A stretch of DNA of 46,260 nt, from positions 1 through 46,260 of the forward strand of contig JAJZFS010000089.1 in NCBI GenBank assembly GCA_021805245.1, written 5' to 3'. Shown one piece after another: positions 17,350 to 25,712 of the stretch (positions are counted from its first letter, which is position 1; every line of letters starts with the position of its first letter). Position numbers and translations under genes: made by a program. This stretch comes from Pseudomonadota bacterium. GTDB lineage: Bacteria > Pseudomonadota > Alphaproteobacteria > Micavibrionales > UBA2020. Under the pieces are notes generated by a model. That model did no database searches. It worked only from the letters and a program-made list of their open reading frames with translations, and was not told the origin of the DNA.

Positions 17350-19188
17350 TCAGCTCCGCTCGCGCAGAATGTCCAGAAATGCCTTGCCGTATTTGGCGAG
17401 TTTGCGCTCGCCGACGCCATGGATGTGCGCCATTTGTTCAAGCGTTTGAGGCTTTGCGGTTGCTATATCGAGCAAGGTCTTGTCATGGAAGATGATGTAG
17501 GGCGGGACGTTCTGGGCCTGCGCCAGCTCCCGGCGGGCGGTTTTAAACGCATCCAGCAAGGCTTGATCGATGTCGCCGTCTTTGGGGAGGAAGGGCGAAG
17601 CTTCTCTCGGCTTTTTCATACGACGGGTTTCGTGCCGGCGCAGATTGAGCGTTTCCTTGTCTTTCAGGAATGCTTTGCCCCGCGGCGTCAGGGAGAGGCC
17701 GCCGTGGTCGACATTCACGGCCAGAAAATTGAGCGTGACAAGCTGGCGGAAAACGGATTTCCACTCGGGCTTGCTGAATTCTGTGCCGATGCCGAAGGTG
17801 CTGGTTTGGTCGTGCCTGAAGCGCAGGATGCGTTCGTCATCCCTTTCCCCCAGCAGGATGGAAATCAGATAACTTGTGCCAAACCGCTGATCCGTGCGGT
17901 AGACCGCAGACAGCGCCTTTTGCGCGGCAATCGTGCCGTCGAAAGTTTGCGGCGGCGTCTGGCAGGTGTCGCAATTCCCGCATGGCGTGCAGGCGTCGCC
18001 GAAATACTCGAGGATGGCCTGACGCCGGCAGCTTGCTGTCTCGCAAAGGCCGAGCAGGGCGTTCAGTTTCTGGTGTTCGATGCGCTTTTGCGCCTCGGGC
18101 GCCGTGGATACGTCGATGAAGTTGCGCTGCATCGCCGCGTCCTGCGTGCCGTAAATCATCAGTGCGTTCGCAGGCAGACCGTCCCGTCCGGCGCGGCCGG
18201 TTTCCTGATAATAGGCTTCGATATTTTTGGGAATCGTCATATGCGCCACGAAGCGGACATCCGGCTTATCGATCCCCATGCCGAACGCGATGGTGGCGAC
18301 CATGATGATTTTTTCTTCTTTTAAAAACCGTTCCTGATGGCGGGCGCGGGTCTCGGCGTCAAGTCCGGCGTGGTAGGGCAGGGCCGCGAACCCCTCGTTG
18401 CGGAGCCATGCGGCCGTTTCTTCCGTCATCTTGCGGGAGAGGCAGTAGACGATACCGCTGTCATTGGCGTGTTTTTCCTTGATAAAATCCAGCACCTGTG
18501 CGCGCGCGTTATTTTTTGGGACAATAGTGTAATGAATGTTCGGCCGGTCGAAACCGGCGATGAAACTGCGCCCGTCCTCCAGTTTCAGGCAGTCGATGAT
18601 GTCCCGTCTTGTCGGCGCGTCGGCGGTGGCGGTCAGCGCGATGCGCGGCACGGCGGGGTAGCGCTCCGCCAGCAGCGAAAGCTGTTTGTAATGCGGTCTG
18701 AAGTCGTGTCCCCACTGCGAGACGCAATGCGCTTCGTCGATGGCGAAAAGGGCGACCGGCGCTTCGTCGAGCAGGGCGAGGAAATCGTCCATCAGCAGCC
18801 TTTCGGGTGCGACGTAGAGAAGATCAAGCAGTCCTTGCCGCAGGGCGGTTTTGGCAGCGGAGATGTCGGCGCCGGACAGGTTGGAGTTGATGGCGGCGGC
18901 GCGGATGCCGAGCTGTTGCAGGGCGTTCACCTGATTTTGCATCAGCGCGATGAGCGGTGAAATGACGATGCCCGTGCCGTCGCGCAGCAGGGCAGGAATT
19001 TGATAGCACAGCGACTTGCCGCCGCCGGTGGGCATGAGCACAAACGCGTGGTTTCCGCTGGCGAGATGGTGAATGATGTCGTTTTGCGCGCCGCGAAAGG
19101 CCTCAAAGCCGTAGGTCTTCTGCAAGATCTGCAAGGCCTGTTCGGTCAGGGGAGAAGCGGGTTCGGGATAAACCTGGGGCATAGGCAT
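17350..19188 (-). CDS. recQ: ATP-dependent DNA helicase RecQ
   Basis: The product is 612 residues with the complete RecQ layout. Motif I is TGGGKS (54-59), motif II is DEAH (151-154) followed by the aromatic-rich loop CVSQWGHDFRPHY, and motif VI is QETGRAGRDG near 330-340. The RQC domain carries the zinc ligands CRRQ...C..CGNCDTC at about 385-407. A C-terminal HRDC domain (about 535-610) binds DNA. RecQ unwinds recombination and fork intermediates. ATG at 19188 has only a weak GAAAG upstream; ATG at 19182 is an alternative. The broken permease gene lies 48 bases upstream on the same strand. Confidence 0.95.
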   Translation of the reverse strand: MPMPQVYPEPASPLTEQALQILQKTYGFEAFRGAQNDIIHHLASGNHAFVLMPTGGGKSLCYQIPALLRDGTGIVISPLIALMQNQVNALQQLGIRAAAINSNLSGADISAAKTALRQGLLDLLYVAPERLLMDDFLALLDEAPVALFAIDEAHCVSQWGHDFRPHYKQLSLLAERYPAVPRIALTATADAPTRRDIIDCLKLEDGRSFIAGFDRPNIHYTIVPKNNARAQVLDFIKEKHANDSGIVYCLSRKMTEETAAWLRNEGFAALPYHAGLDAETRARHQERFLKEEKIIMVATIAFGMGIDKPDVRFVAHMTIPKNIEAYYQETGRAGRDGLPANALMIYGTQDAAMQRNFIDVSTAPEAQKRIEHQKLNALLGLCETASCRRQAILEYFGDACTPCGNCDTCQTPPQTFDGTIAAQKALSAVYRTDQRFGTSYLISILLGERDDERILRFRHDQTSTFGIGTEFSKPEWKSVFRQLVTLNFLAVNVDHGGLSLTPRGKAFLKDKETLNLRRHETRRMKKPREASPFLPKDGDIDQALLDAFKTARRELAQAQNVPPYIIFHDKTLLDIATAKPQTLEQMAHIHGVGERKLAKYGKAFLDILRERS

Positions 19189-19236
19189 ACATCTTTCGCG
19201 GTGTTGTATGCATCACAGCACAGCGATGAGAACAAA

Positions 19237-20562
19237 TCAAGAACTTCCCTTGGGAGCAGTTGCCTTGATCGTGCGCTGCCCGCGATAGATGACGAGACCA
19301 CCTTCCAGCAAGATCACCGCGCCGTAGAAAGTGCAGAGCCACATGAGGCTGTGGCGGTCGTGCAGTCAGGCATGCCACAGCAGCATGGCGCAGCTCCCCG
19401 CCGCCAGCAGGCCGCCGAGAAAGGGCCAGAGCGGACGCAGGCCGATCTCTTTCGACAGGCGGCAGGCGGAAAAGTTGACGGCCATGAAGATCAGCAAAAG
19501 CGTCACGCTGGCGAGGGTGGAAATAATGTCCAGATTGGCGGCCACGCTGAGCAGGATGGACAGCGCCGTCAAGATCAGCAGCGATACATAGGGCACGGGG
19601 CATCTGCGCGACTGCATCGAGAAAATGCACGGCAGGGCATGACTTTCCGCCATCACTTTGGCAAGCCGCGCCGCGCCGAACAGGGGCGCGTTGATCGCCG
19701 AGGAGGTGGACAGGAGCGCAGCGATGCCGATGAGGATAAATCCGGCTTTGCCGAGCGTTGGCGTCGCGGCGACGGCCAGAACATATTCCTGATCGTGCTG
19801 GATCTGCGCGGGTGTCAGGTTGCCGAGCGCGGCCAGTGCGACCAGTGCGACCAGCATGTACACTGCAATGGTGATGCCGATGGCGAGCAGGATGGCGCGT
19901 TTCAGGTTGCGCTCCGGATTCTCCATCTCGTCCACGGCGTTAGGAATGAGCTCGAAGCCCTCGTAGGCGACGAAGATCAGCGCGATGGCGACGACCGGCG
20001 TGAAAATCCCGTGATTGAACACAGGGGTAAAGTGGCTGGCGTGGATGCTTGTCATGCCGGCGATCACGAACAGCGCGAGAATGGAGAGCTTCGCTCCCAC
20101 CACACTCAGATCGACGCGGCCGGAGACCTTTGCACCCGTCAGGTTGATGGCGAGGAACAAAAGCAAAGAGGCGGCGGCGAGCATCCCCGCCTGTGGCGAG
20201 AAGACATGGATTCGCTTCACCAGCACCGCGCCGTAATCGCCGAACGCCGTGGCGTAAAGAGCGAGCGTGCCAATGTAGCCGATCACCAGTAGCCAGCCTG
20301 CGAGGCCTGCGATGCCGGGGGTGTTGAAAGCTTTTTCGATGTAGGTGAAGCTGCCGCCGTCGTTGCGGAACTGGAGTCCGAGGTGCGCATAGGACAGTCC
20401 TGTCAAAAGGACGATGACCCCCCGCCGGCCAGCGACAGGGCGACCGCGTGTCCGGAGACGGAAATCGCCAGCCCCAGCACGGCGAAAATACCGCCGCCGA
20501 TCATGCCGCCGATGCCGATAGCCGTCACTTCCGCGAGGCTGAGTTTTTCTTCCTGCGTCATT
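19237..20562 (-). pseudogene. amino acid permease (APC family) broken by a frameshift and a stop codon
   Basis: Translation from ATG at 20562 (GGA just upstream) gives MTQEEKLSLAEVTAIGIGG and helix 1 with GGMIGGGIF. It stops after 50 residues because a G6 run (C6 at 20418-20423 on the plus strand) puts the rest in the -1 frame. From there an uninterrupted APC permease runs (GLSYAHLG, DEMENPERNLKRA, about ten helices) to a TGA at 19366-19368. The same frame continues past it for 42 codons with one more clear membrane helix (MWLCTFYGAVILLEGGLVIY), ending at 19237. Restored length would be about 442 residues, normal for the family. Two independent lesions argue for a real pseudogene rather than one sequencing error. 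Confidence 0.8.
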
Positions 20563-20661
20563 CCTGATCCGCCTTTGAACCGAGGGGAGAAGCTATCATT
20601 TCAACATCATAGCTGTCCGGCGCCGGATCTTGAAGTTTTTTGTGCCCGTTATGATGATTTT

Positions 20662-20695
20662 GTAAAAAACCCCGCCATTGGCGGGGTTTTTTTAC
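20662..20695. terminator. strong bidirectional rho-independent terminator
   Basis: GTAAAAAACCCCGCC (20662-20676) and its complement (20680-20695, with one extra T) flank an ATT loop, giving a GC-rich core with A-tract and T-tract on either side. It works in either direction. On the minus strand it would end transcription of the repeat-protein gene that stops at 20714. Confidence 0.9.
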
Positions 20696-20713
20696 GAGAG
20701 CCTTGAACTGCAA

Positions 20714-21139
20714 TCAACACTCAACGATTTCATCGGAGCGCGCGGGATAACCGTTGCAATACCATGCGCTGCGTCCATCCACCTCTTCAATGGCAGGCCC
20801 GTTATCGCGATGACGGCGGCCTTTGCAATACCAGTACCGCGAACCGTCGGCCGTTTGGAGGCAGCGCAATTCGCCATGGAGATGCCATTCCTTCTGGCCG
20901 CTTGCGTATGTAACGGCAGGCCCGTCCTCGCGATGCTTGCGCCCATGGCGGTACCAGTAAGACGTGCCGTCCGGATATTCGACGGCTGGCCCGTCTTCGC
21001 GGTGAAGTTGTTCGTTCTGATACCATCGCCGCACGCCTGCGGCGTCTTTTGTCGGCCCGATGCGTCCATATGACGGTGATAAACCGCCCAGCCATGCCAG
21101 AAACTGATCATTCCATTTCTGCGTCACTATCGTCTCCAT
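20714..21139 (-). CDS. HREDGPA-type tandem repeat protein, unknown function
   Basis: This 141-residue soluble protein begins METIVTQKW. Four to five tandem units of about 22 residues follow, of the form W-Y-x(4)-L/K-H-R-E-D-G-P-A-V-E-Y-x-D-G. The second and fourth copies read HREDGPAVTY and HRDNGPAIEE; the third is degenerate. Such aromatic/HREDGPA repeats resemble MORN-like antiparallel beta-hairpin repeats and are seen in many phage and bacterial proteins without known activity. I chose ATG at 21139 because AAAGGGG precedes it; a TTG at 21181 would add 14 residues. A strong terminator follows, so it is a single-gene unit. Confidence 0.65.
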   Translation of the reverse strand: METIVTQKWNDQFLAWLGGLSPSYGRIGPTKDAAGVRRWYQNEQLHREDGPAVEYPDGTSYWYRHGRKHREDGPAVTYASGQKEWHLHGELRCLQTADGSRYWYCKGRRHRDNGPAIEEVDGRSAWYCNGYPARSDEIVEC

Positions 21140-21181
21140 ATACCCCTTTCTCTTTCCGGACGCTCCTTCACACTTCGTCAA

Positions 21182-21477
21182 ACGTTGCGCGCAGAAAACT
21201 CCGTCAGATCTTTGCTAAAATAAAGGATGCTCCTACATGATGCATCCACCTCTAACATAGCACTGTTGCGGTAAAAAAAGCCTTAACCGAAGTCAGGATA
21301 ACTTATTGAGATTATTAATTAAATTTTATATTAATCGGCGCGAAATTCTAGAAAAATACAGGGCAGGAAAAGATAACGAAAACATGTTTTCCCCGTTTCG
21401 CGGGATTTTTGATACAATAAGCGGATGCACGCGTTGCGAACCCATTGAAATATGACGGCACAGAGCCGGGAAGGGCC
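21182..21477. other. 300-base AT-rich divergent regulatory region
   Basis: No gene was seen. It holds a perfect 14-base palindrome GAAAACATGTTTTC at 21378-21391 and an extended -10 box TGATACAAT at 21410-21418 for the gene at 21481. A 6-base stem GGATGC/GCATCC (21225-21230, 21242-21247) lies near the start of the minus-strand gene. Confidence 0.5.
21378..21391. promoter_or_regulatory. 14-base perfect palindrome, operator candidate
   Basis: GAAAACATGTTTTC is self-complementary over its whole length and ends 19 bases upstream of the extended -10 (21410-21418) of the histidine phosphatase gene, so a dimeric repressor bound there would cover the -35 region. No cognate regulator is adjacent. Confidence 0.4.
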
Positions 21478-21480
21478 ACT

Positions 21481-22191
21481 ATGACGGAAGCCAAACTTGT
21501 CCTGCTGAGGCATGGTCAGACCAAGGATAATCTCGATCATGTGGACACGGGGCAGAACGATGTGCCGCTGACCGCCGAGGGCAGGAAACAGGCCTCCATG
21601 GCGGGTTTGATGATCGGAAACATCCATTTCGACAAGGTCTATAGTTCCCCCTTGAGCCGCGCTTACGATACGGCGCTGCTGGCTTTGGAGTCGTCGGGGA
21701 AGCAGAAGCATTTGCTGAACGGCGACGGCACGTGGAAGGTCGAAAAACGTAAAGAGATTATCGAGGTTGACGACGGCGATCTGACAGGCCGCCATATGGA
21801 CGATCCGGATGTCGTTGAATATTTCAAAAAAGCCGTATTCGACAAGGCGCCGCCCAACGGCGAAAGCGAGAAGCATTTCGTCGCGCGCGTGCGGAAGTTT
21901 TACGACGAAGCAGTCGTGCCGCGGCTCGAGCGCGGGGAGAACGTTCTCATCGTCGCCCATACCGGCACCCTGCGCGCCCTTTATATCGCGATGGGAATTA
22001 CGCCGCAGCCGGAAGACGGCCAGCCGTGGAAGAACAGGAGGCGCGTTTATAACGCCATACCGGTGATTAACGAATATAAGGACGGTGTTCTGGCGAAATC
22101 CGGCGTAGACGAGGCGGATGAGGCTCTCAAGAAGAACACGCCACAGCAGAAAAAACCCTCAGCTAAAAAGACGGGCGATCCAAGGCCCTGA
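21481..22191 (+). CDS. histidine phosphatase superfamily protein, phosphoglycerate mutase-like
   Basis: The product is 236 residues. The catalytic RHG is at residues 10-12 (LLRHGQT), followed by PLTAEGRKQA and YSSPLSRAYDTA (second-arginine region). An acidic motif EVDDGDLTGRH and the second catalytic histidine in VLIVAHTGTLRAL complete the active site. The segment DGDLTG and the C-terminal IPVINEY resemble 2,3-bisphosphoglycerate-dependent phosphoglycerate mutase, so the substrate may be a phosphosugar or phosphoglycerate, but this is not settled. The last 25 residues are Lys/Pro-rich and probably disordered. ATG at 21481 has GGGAAGGG at good spacing. Its 3' end overlaps the convergent kinase gene by 33 bases. 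Confidence 0.8.
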   Translation: MTEAKLVLLRHGQTKDNLDHVDTGQNDVPLTAEGRKQASMAGLMIGNIHFDKVYSSPLSRAYDTALLALESSGKQKHLLNGDGTWKVEKRKEIIEVDDGDLTGRHMDDPDVVEYFKKAVFDKAPPNGESEKHFVARVRKFYDEAVVPRLERGENVLIVAHTGTLRALYIAMGITPQPEDGQPWKNRRRVYNAIPVINEYKDGVLAKSGVDEADEALKKNTPQQKKPSAKKTGDPRP

Positions 22192-23232
22192 GGCGCGGCG
22201 TGCAGGACTTGCCGCGTCGCCCGTTTGCGGGGCTGCGGGGGGCTGTGCAGGAGCCGCATATTTGAGCTGCAAGGGGCCTCTGACATAGTCGTTATATGAT
22301 CTCGTATAGCCGGTGCCTCTTTGCGCGTTCAGCGCGTAGGCGACATATTCCGCGCAAGCCCAGGTCTGGACCTGTTGGCGCGTTATCTTGATGGATTGCA
22401 GGGCGGCGTATTCTTCCAGCACCATGTCGGTGAAGTCGGCGGGATATTTCTCGTAGAGTTTCTTGAACCCCGATTCCACCACTGTGAGATGGCTGAGACC
22501 GAAATCGATGACGCCGGTGAGCCTTTTGGTTTCGGGATTCCAGAGTATATTGCCTTCCTTGAGGTCGCAGTGCATGAGGATTTTTGCGGCCGTTTCGGGA
22601 TTTTTTTCGCGGTAGTCGATGTAGTCGTCCACGGCTTTTTTGAAAAAGTCATAACGGGCGCCGAAAAGCGCGCGGGCGCATGGACTGTCCATTTCGGCGC
22701 GGACTTGCTTTGCATCGAACATGACCTCCGCCGGCGATACGTCGAGATGCATTTTGACGGCGTCGTCCGCGGGAACGGCGTTGGCAAGGTCGGCGCAAAA
22801 TGTGGCGATGTCTTTTGCAAGCTGCCGTTTGTCGTCCGGCGCCAGGCTTTCGACGTCCCAGCTGCTCAGCACCGCGCCTTGCAGGCGCGTCATGCCGAAA
22901 AATGAAAGCTTGCGGCCGGTATAGGTGAGCTTCGGCATCGGCAGCTCTGCATCCTGCAGGTATTGCAAGAGATCGTGCTCGCGCTCGATGCCCAGAATGA
23001 GGTCTTTGGTTTCAATGCCCGGCCAGGGGTAGCATTTGGCCGTTTTGAAGACTTCATCGCCGACGATGGCAGTGTGGGCGGAAAATCCCTGTCCGGGAAA
23101 AACCGCTTTGATCGCACCGCTCTTGACCTTTTCCTTGAGGTCCGGACGTTCTTCAAGAATAGCGTCGAGAAAAGCGTTGCTGTTCATGCTCTGGGCTCTT
23201 TTCATGGCTTGAGCGAATTCTTTTTGGAGCAT
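22159..23232 (-). CDS. APH-fold phosphotransferase (aminoglycoside/choline kinase-like), substrate unknown
   Basis: The product is 357 residues. The N-lobe includes KTAKCYPWPG, a likely ATP-binding lysine, and EREHDLLQYLQ (C-helix). A hinge TRLQGAVLS follows. The catalytic loop HCDLKEGNILW has the HxDxxxxN pattern and the metal-binding motif is VIDFG, both near residues 240-265. This is the APH/choline kinase/homoserine kinase fold, which phosphorylates small hydroxyl compounds; the substrate cannot be inferred from sequence. The C-terminal 35 residues are Pro/Ala-rich. ATG at 23232 has AGGG about ten bases upstream; a TTG at 23253 is possible. It is convergent with the phosphatase gene. Confidence 0.75.
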   Translation of the reverse strand: MLQKEFAQAMKRAQSMNSNAFLDAILEERPDLKEKVKSGAIKAVFPGQGFSAHTAIVGDEVFKTAKCYPWPGIETKDLILGIEREHDLLQYLQDAELPMPKLTYTGRKLSFFGMTRLQGAVLSSWDVESLAPDDKRQLAKDIATFCADLANAVPADDAVKMHLDVSPAEVMFDAKQVRAEMDSPCARALFGARYDFFKKAVDDYIDYREKNPETAAKILMHCDLKEGNILWNPETKRLTGVIDFGLSHLTVVESGFKKLYEKYPADFTDMVLEEYAALQSIKITRQQVQTWACAEYVAYALNAQRGTGYTRSYNDYVRGPLQLKYAAPAQPPAAPQTGDAASPARRASGPWIARLFS

Positions 23233-23265
23233 GTCTGTGAGCCCTGTTATCAAATTTTTATAAAC

Positions 23266-23326
23266 ACAGAATATACTTTATTTTACAGAATATATCAATG
23301 GAATATTTCTATGCAATTGATATCAA
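23266..23326. promoter_or_regulatory. AT-rich promoter region with a 10-base direct repeat and a palindrome
   Basis: The direct repeat ACAGAATATA occurs at 23266-23275 and 23285-23294 (period 19), and a perfect palindrome TTGATATCAA lies at 23317-23326. The whole gap between the kinase start and the mscS end is AT-rich, so these are likely control sequences of the kinase gene. Confidence 0.4.
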
Positions 23327-23386
23327 ATATAAAAAATATCAAGTTTTCATGGATACTCAGGAGCCCGCATGAAGACCGTCAACAGG

Positions 23387-24736
23387 CTAGTGCGCGGCGT
23401 CCGCCTTTTGCTTCTCCAGCAACTCGGATAAAAGCTGGGTCAGACGCGAGCCTTCATCGAGCTTCATATGCACGTCCCGCTGCGGGAAGGGAATCTCGAT
23501 ATGGTGTTCCTTGAACAGATCCCAGATCCGGTAATAAATGTCGCTGGTGATGTTCGCCACGCCGTCCACCGGATCGTTGATCCAGGCCAGCAGCAAATGG
23601 TTGACGGAGCTGTCGCCAAAGCCGGTGATGTAGCAAGCCGGCTGCGGGTCTTCGAGGACGCGGATGTGTTCCCTGACCGCCTGCAGGAGAAGCTCCCTGA
23701 CAAGCGTCATGTCCGCCGCATAGGAAACGCCGATAGGAATGCGGATCCTGATTTTTTTGTCGGTGTAAGACCAGTTCTCAACCGTTTGAGTGATGAGGTT
23801 TTCATTCGGGATGAGGTGTTCCTTGCCGTCGCGGGTCAGGACGGAGACATGGCGCGCGCCCAGAGAGTTCACCCAGCCGAACGTGTCGCCGACGCTGATG
23901 ACGTCTCCCGGCTTGATGGACTTGTCCAGCAGCAGGATAATGCCGCTCAGCAGGTTGGAGAAAACCTTCTGCAGGCCGAAGCCGATGCCGAGGCCGAGCG
24001 CGCCGCTGAACATCGTCAGCGTCGTCAGATCTATGCCCACAATATCCATGCCGATGACGCCGCCCACGGCATAAAGGAAAATATTGGACAGTTTGAAAAA
24101 GAGCACGCGCTGCGAAGGGGTCAGGCCGTCCGCCTTCTGAAAGGTGCGTTCCAGCAGCGTGGAGAGGAATTTGATCGTCCAGAACAGGATGGAAAAGGCG
24201 AGCAGGCTTTTCACAACCAGTAAAAGCGACAGACGGAAGTTGCCGACGGTGACGGCGGTCTTGCCCATCAGCGTGGTGACGCGGTCAAGCCAGCCGACGA
24301 TGTTCAGCGCCGCGAGACACCAGAGCGTAACCGCGAAGATGCGCGACCAGAATACGCTTTTGATGATGTTGGAGGTGATGCGTATGACGCCCCAGGCCGT
24401 CGACAGGCTGGCGGCCGTCCGCAAGATGTAGAACGGGAGCTTTGCGCTCTGTACGGCGAAGGCGGAAAACCACAGAAGCGTGACCAGAAAAACCAGAAAG
24501 AAGATTTCACGGTAGGACTTGTGGAAATGGATGATGTAGCGCGACGCGTGTTTCTTCAGCCGCGCGGTCAGCCATTCCTCGCTGTGTCTGGCCAGCAGGC
24601 GCGCGAAAAAGAACAAGGCGACGATGATGCCGATTTGCAGCAGGGAGTCCGGGGACACGACATGCCCGATGAACCAGTCATGCGCGATCACAAGCCAATG
24701 CTTGAGCCACGGGATATAATGTTGCACATCTTTCAT
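23387..24736 (-). CDS. MscS-family mechanosensitive channel
   Basis: The product is 449 residues. There are several N-terminal membrane helices (about residues 30-48, 75-98, 130-150 and 165-195), more than the three of E. coli MscS. The pore-lining TM3 is SGALGLGIGFGLQKVFSNLLSG with the Gly/Ala packing pattern. The beta domain follows (DKSIKPGDVISVGDTFGWV, a classic MscS signature), then the C-terminal alpha/beta domain (IPFPQRDVHM). Such inner-membrane channels open on hypo-osmotic shock and release solutes. It starts nine bases after the glucokinase stop, so it is the last gene of the alpha-glucosidase operon. Confidence 0.92.
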   Translation of the reverse strand: MKDVQHYIPWLKHWLVIAHDWFIGHVVSPDSLLQIGIIVALFFFARLLARHSEEWLTARLKKHASRYIIHFHKSYREIFFLVFLVTLLWFSAFAVQSAKLPFYILRTAASLSTAWGVIRITSNIIKSVFWSRIFAVTLWCLAALNIVGWLDRVTTLMGKTAVTVGNFRLSLLLVVKSLLAFSILFWTIKFLSTLLERTFQKADGLTPSQRVLFFKLSNIFLYAVGGVIGMDIVGIDLTTLTMFSGALGLGIGFGLQKVFSNLLSGIILLLDKSIKPGDVISVGDTFGWVNSLGARHVSVLTRDGKEHLIPNENLITQTVENWSYTDKKIRIRIPIGVSYAADMTLVRELLLQAVREHIRVLEDPQPACYITGFGDSSVNHLLLAWINDPVDGVANITSDIYYRIWDLFKEHHIEIPFPQRDVHMKLDEGSRLTQLLSELLEKQKADAAH

Positions 24737-24745
24737 GAACCTATC

Positions 24746-25702
24746 TTATCCTTTTGCCATCTCCATGGCCAGCCCTTGCAGGCCGACGAATCCGGGATAG
24801 GGATGGGTGATGACGAAAGTGGGGATGCGCGCGAGGTAGTCGCGGGAACGGCCCTTGTTCATGAAGCTTTCGCGGAAGCGGCTGGTTTTGAACCAGTCGC
24901 CGAGTTTCGTGACGATGCCGCCGGCGATATAGACGCCGCCAAACGCGCCGAGTGACAGCGCGACGTTGCCCGCGAGCGTGCCGAGGAGGTCGGCGAAAAG
25001 ATCGAGCGTTTCGATGCAGGCGGGGCATGACTTGTCGAGGCCGGCTTTGGTGATGGCGGAGGGGGTTTCTTTCTCCTGCTTGATGTTGTCGAGCGTGCAA
25101 ATCGCCTGATAGATATTGAGGATGCCCTTGCCGGAGACAAGCCGCTCGGCCGAAACATGGTGGTATTTTTCGCGTTTCAGTTCGGCGACGATGTCCCACT
25201 CGCGCCGGGTGTTGATGCACATGGTGACGTGCCCGCCCTCGGTCGTCACCGGAATGGCGCGTCCCTGTTCGTCGAACACGACGGCCGCGACGCCGAGGCC
25301 GGTGCCGGGGCCGATAATGCCGATGGGCGCGCCTTTTTGCGCCGCGCCTGCGCCGATCTGGTAGTAATCGTTTGCCGAGAGAAGCGGCACGCCGTGGGCG
25401 ACGGCGGTGAAATCGTTGATGATGCGCAGGCTCCTGAAGTTCATGTCGTTGCGGATTTTGTTCTGCGACATGACCCATGTGTGGTTGGGCATCCGGATTT
25501 CGTCGCCGAGGATGGGCGCGGCGACGGCGAATACGGCATGATCCGCCGTACGCTTGTATTTGGCGAGATAGGCCTTTGCCGCCTCCGTCAGGCTGCCGTA
25601 GTCGGCGCAGGCGAGAACGTCGATATCCTCGACCGCCCCTTTGTCGTCGACGTGGGCGAAGCGCGCGTTGGTGCCGCCGATGTCCGCAATGAGTCCGTTC
25701 AT
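24746..25702 (-). CDS. glk: glucokinase
   Basis: The product is 318 residues, the usual size of proteobacterial Glk. The phosphate-binding motif DIGGTNARF is at residues 7-15, the catalytic aspartate is in NDFTAVAHG near residue 96, and the second ATP-binding motif is IIGPGTGLGVA. TEGGHV contains the glucose-binding glutamate, followed by a C-terminal GGVYIAGGI. It phosphorylates cytoplasmic glucose to glucose-6-phosphate. It sits ten bases after the alpha-glucosidase gene, which supplies glucose, and across from pgi, which takes the product onward. Confidence 0.95.
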   Translation of the reverse strand: MNGLIADIGGTNARFAHVDDKGAVEDIDVLACADYGSLTEAAKAYLAKYKRTADHAVFAVAAPILGDEIRMPNHTWVMSQNKIRNDMNFRSLRIINDFTAVAHGVPLLSANDYYQIGAGAAQKGAPIGIIGPGTGLGVAAVVFDEQGRAIPVTTEGGHVTMCINTRREWDIVAELKREKYHHVSAERLVSGKGILNIYQAICTLDNIKQEKETPSAITKAGLDKSCPACIETLDLFADLLGTLAGNVALSLGAFGGVYIAGGIVTKLGDWFKTSRFRESFMNKGRSRDYLARIPTFVITHPYPGFVGLQGLAMEMAKG

Positions 25703-25712
25703 GATATGGCGC

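Noticed and set aside
19366-19368. TGA read as tryptophan in the broken permease
   Set aside because: Other genes here (recQ, fabH, dipZ, cheB) end at TGA, so the standard code applies.
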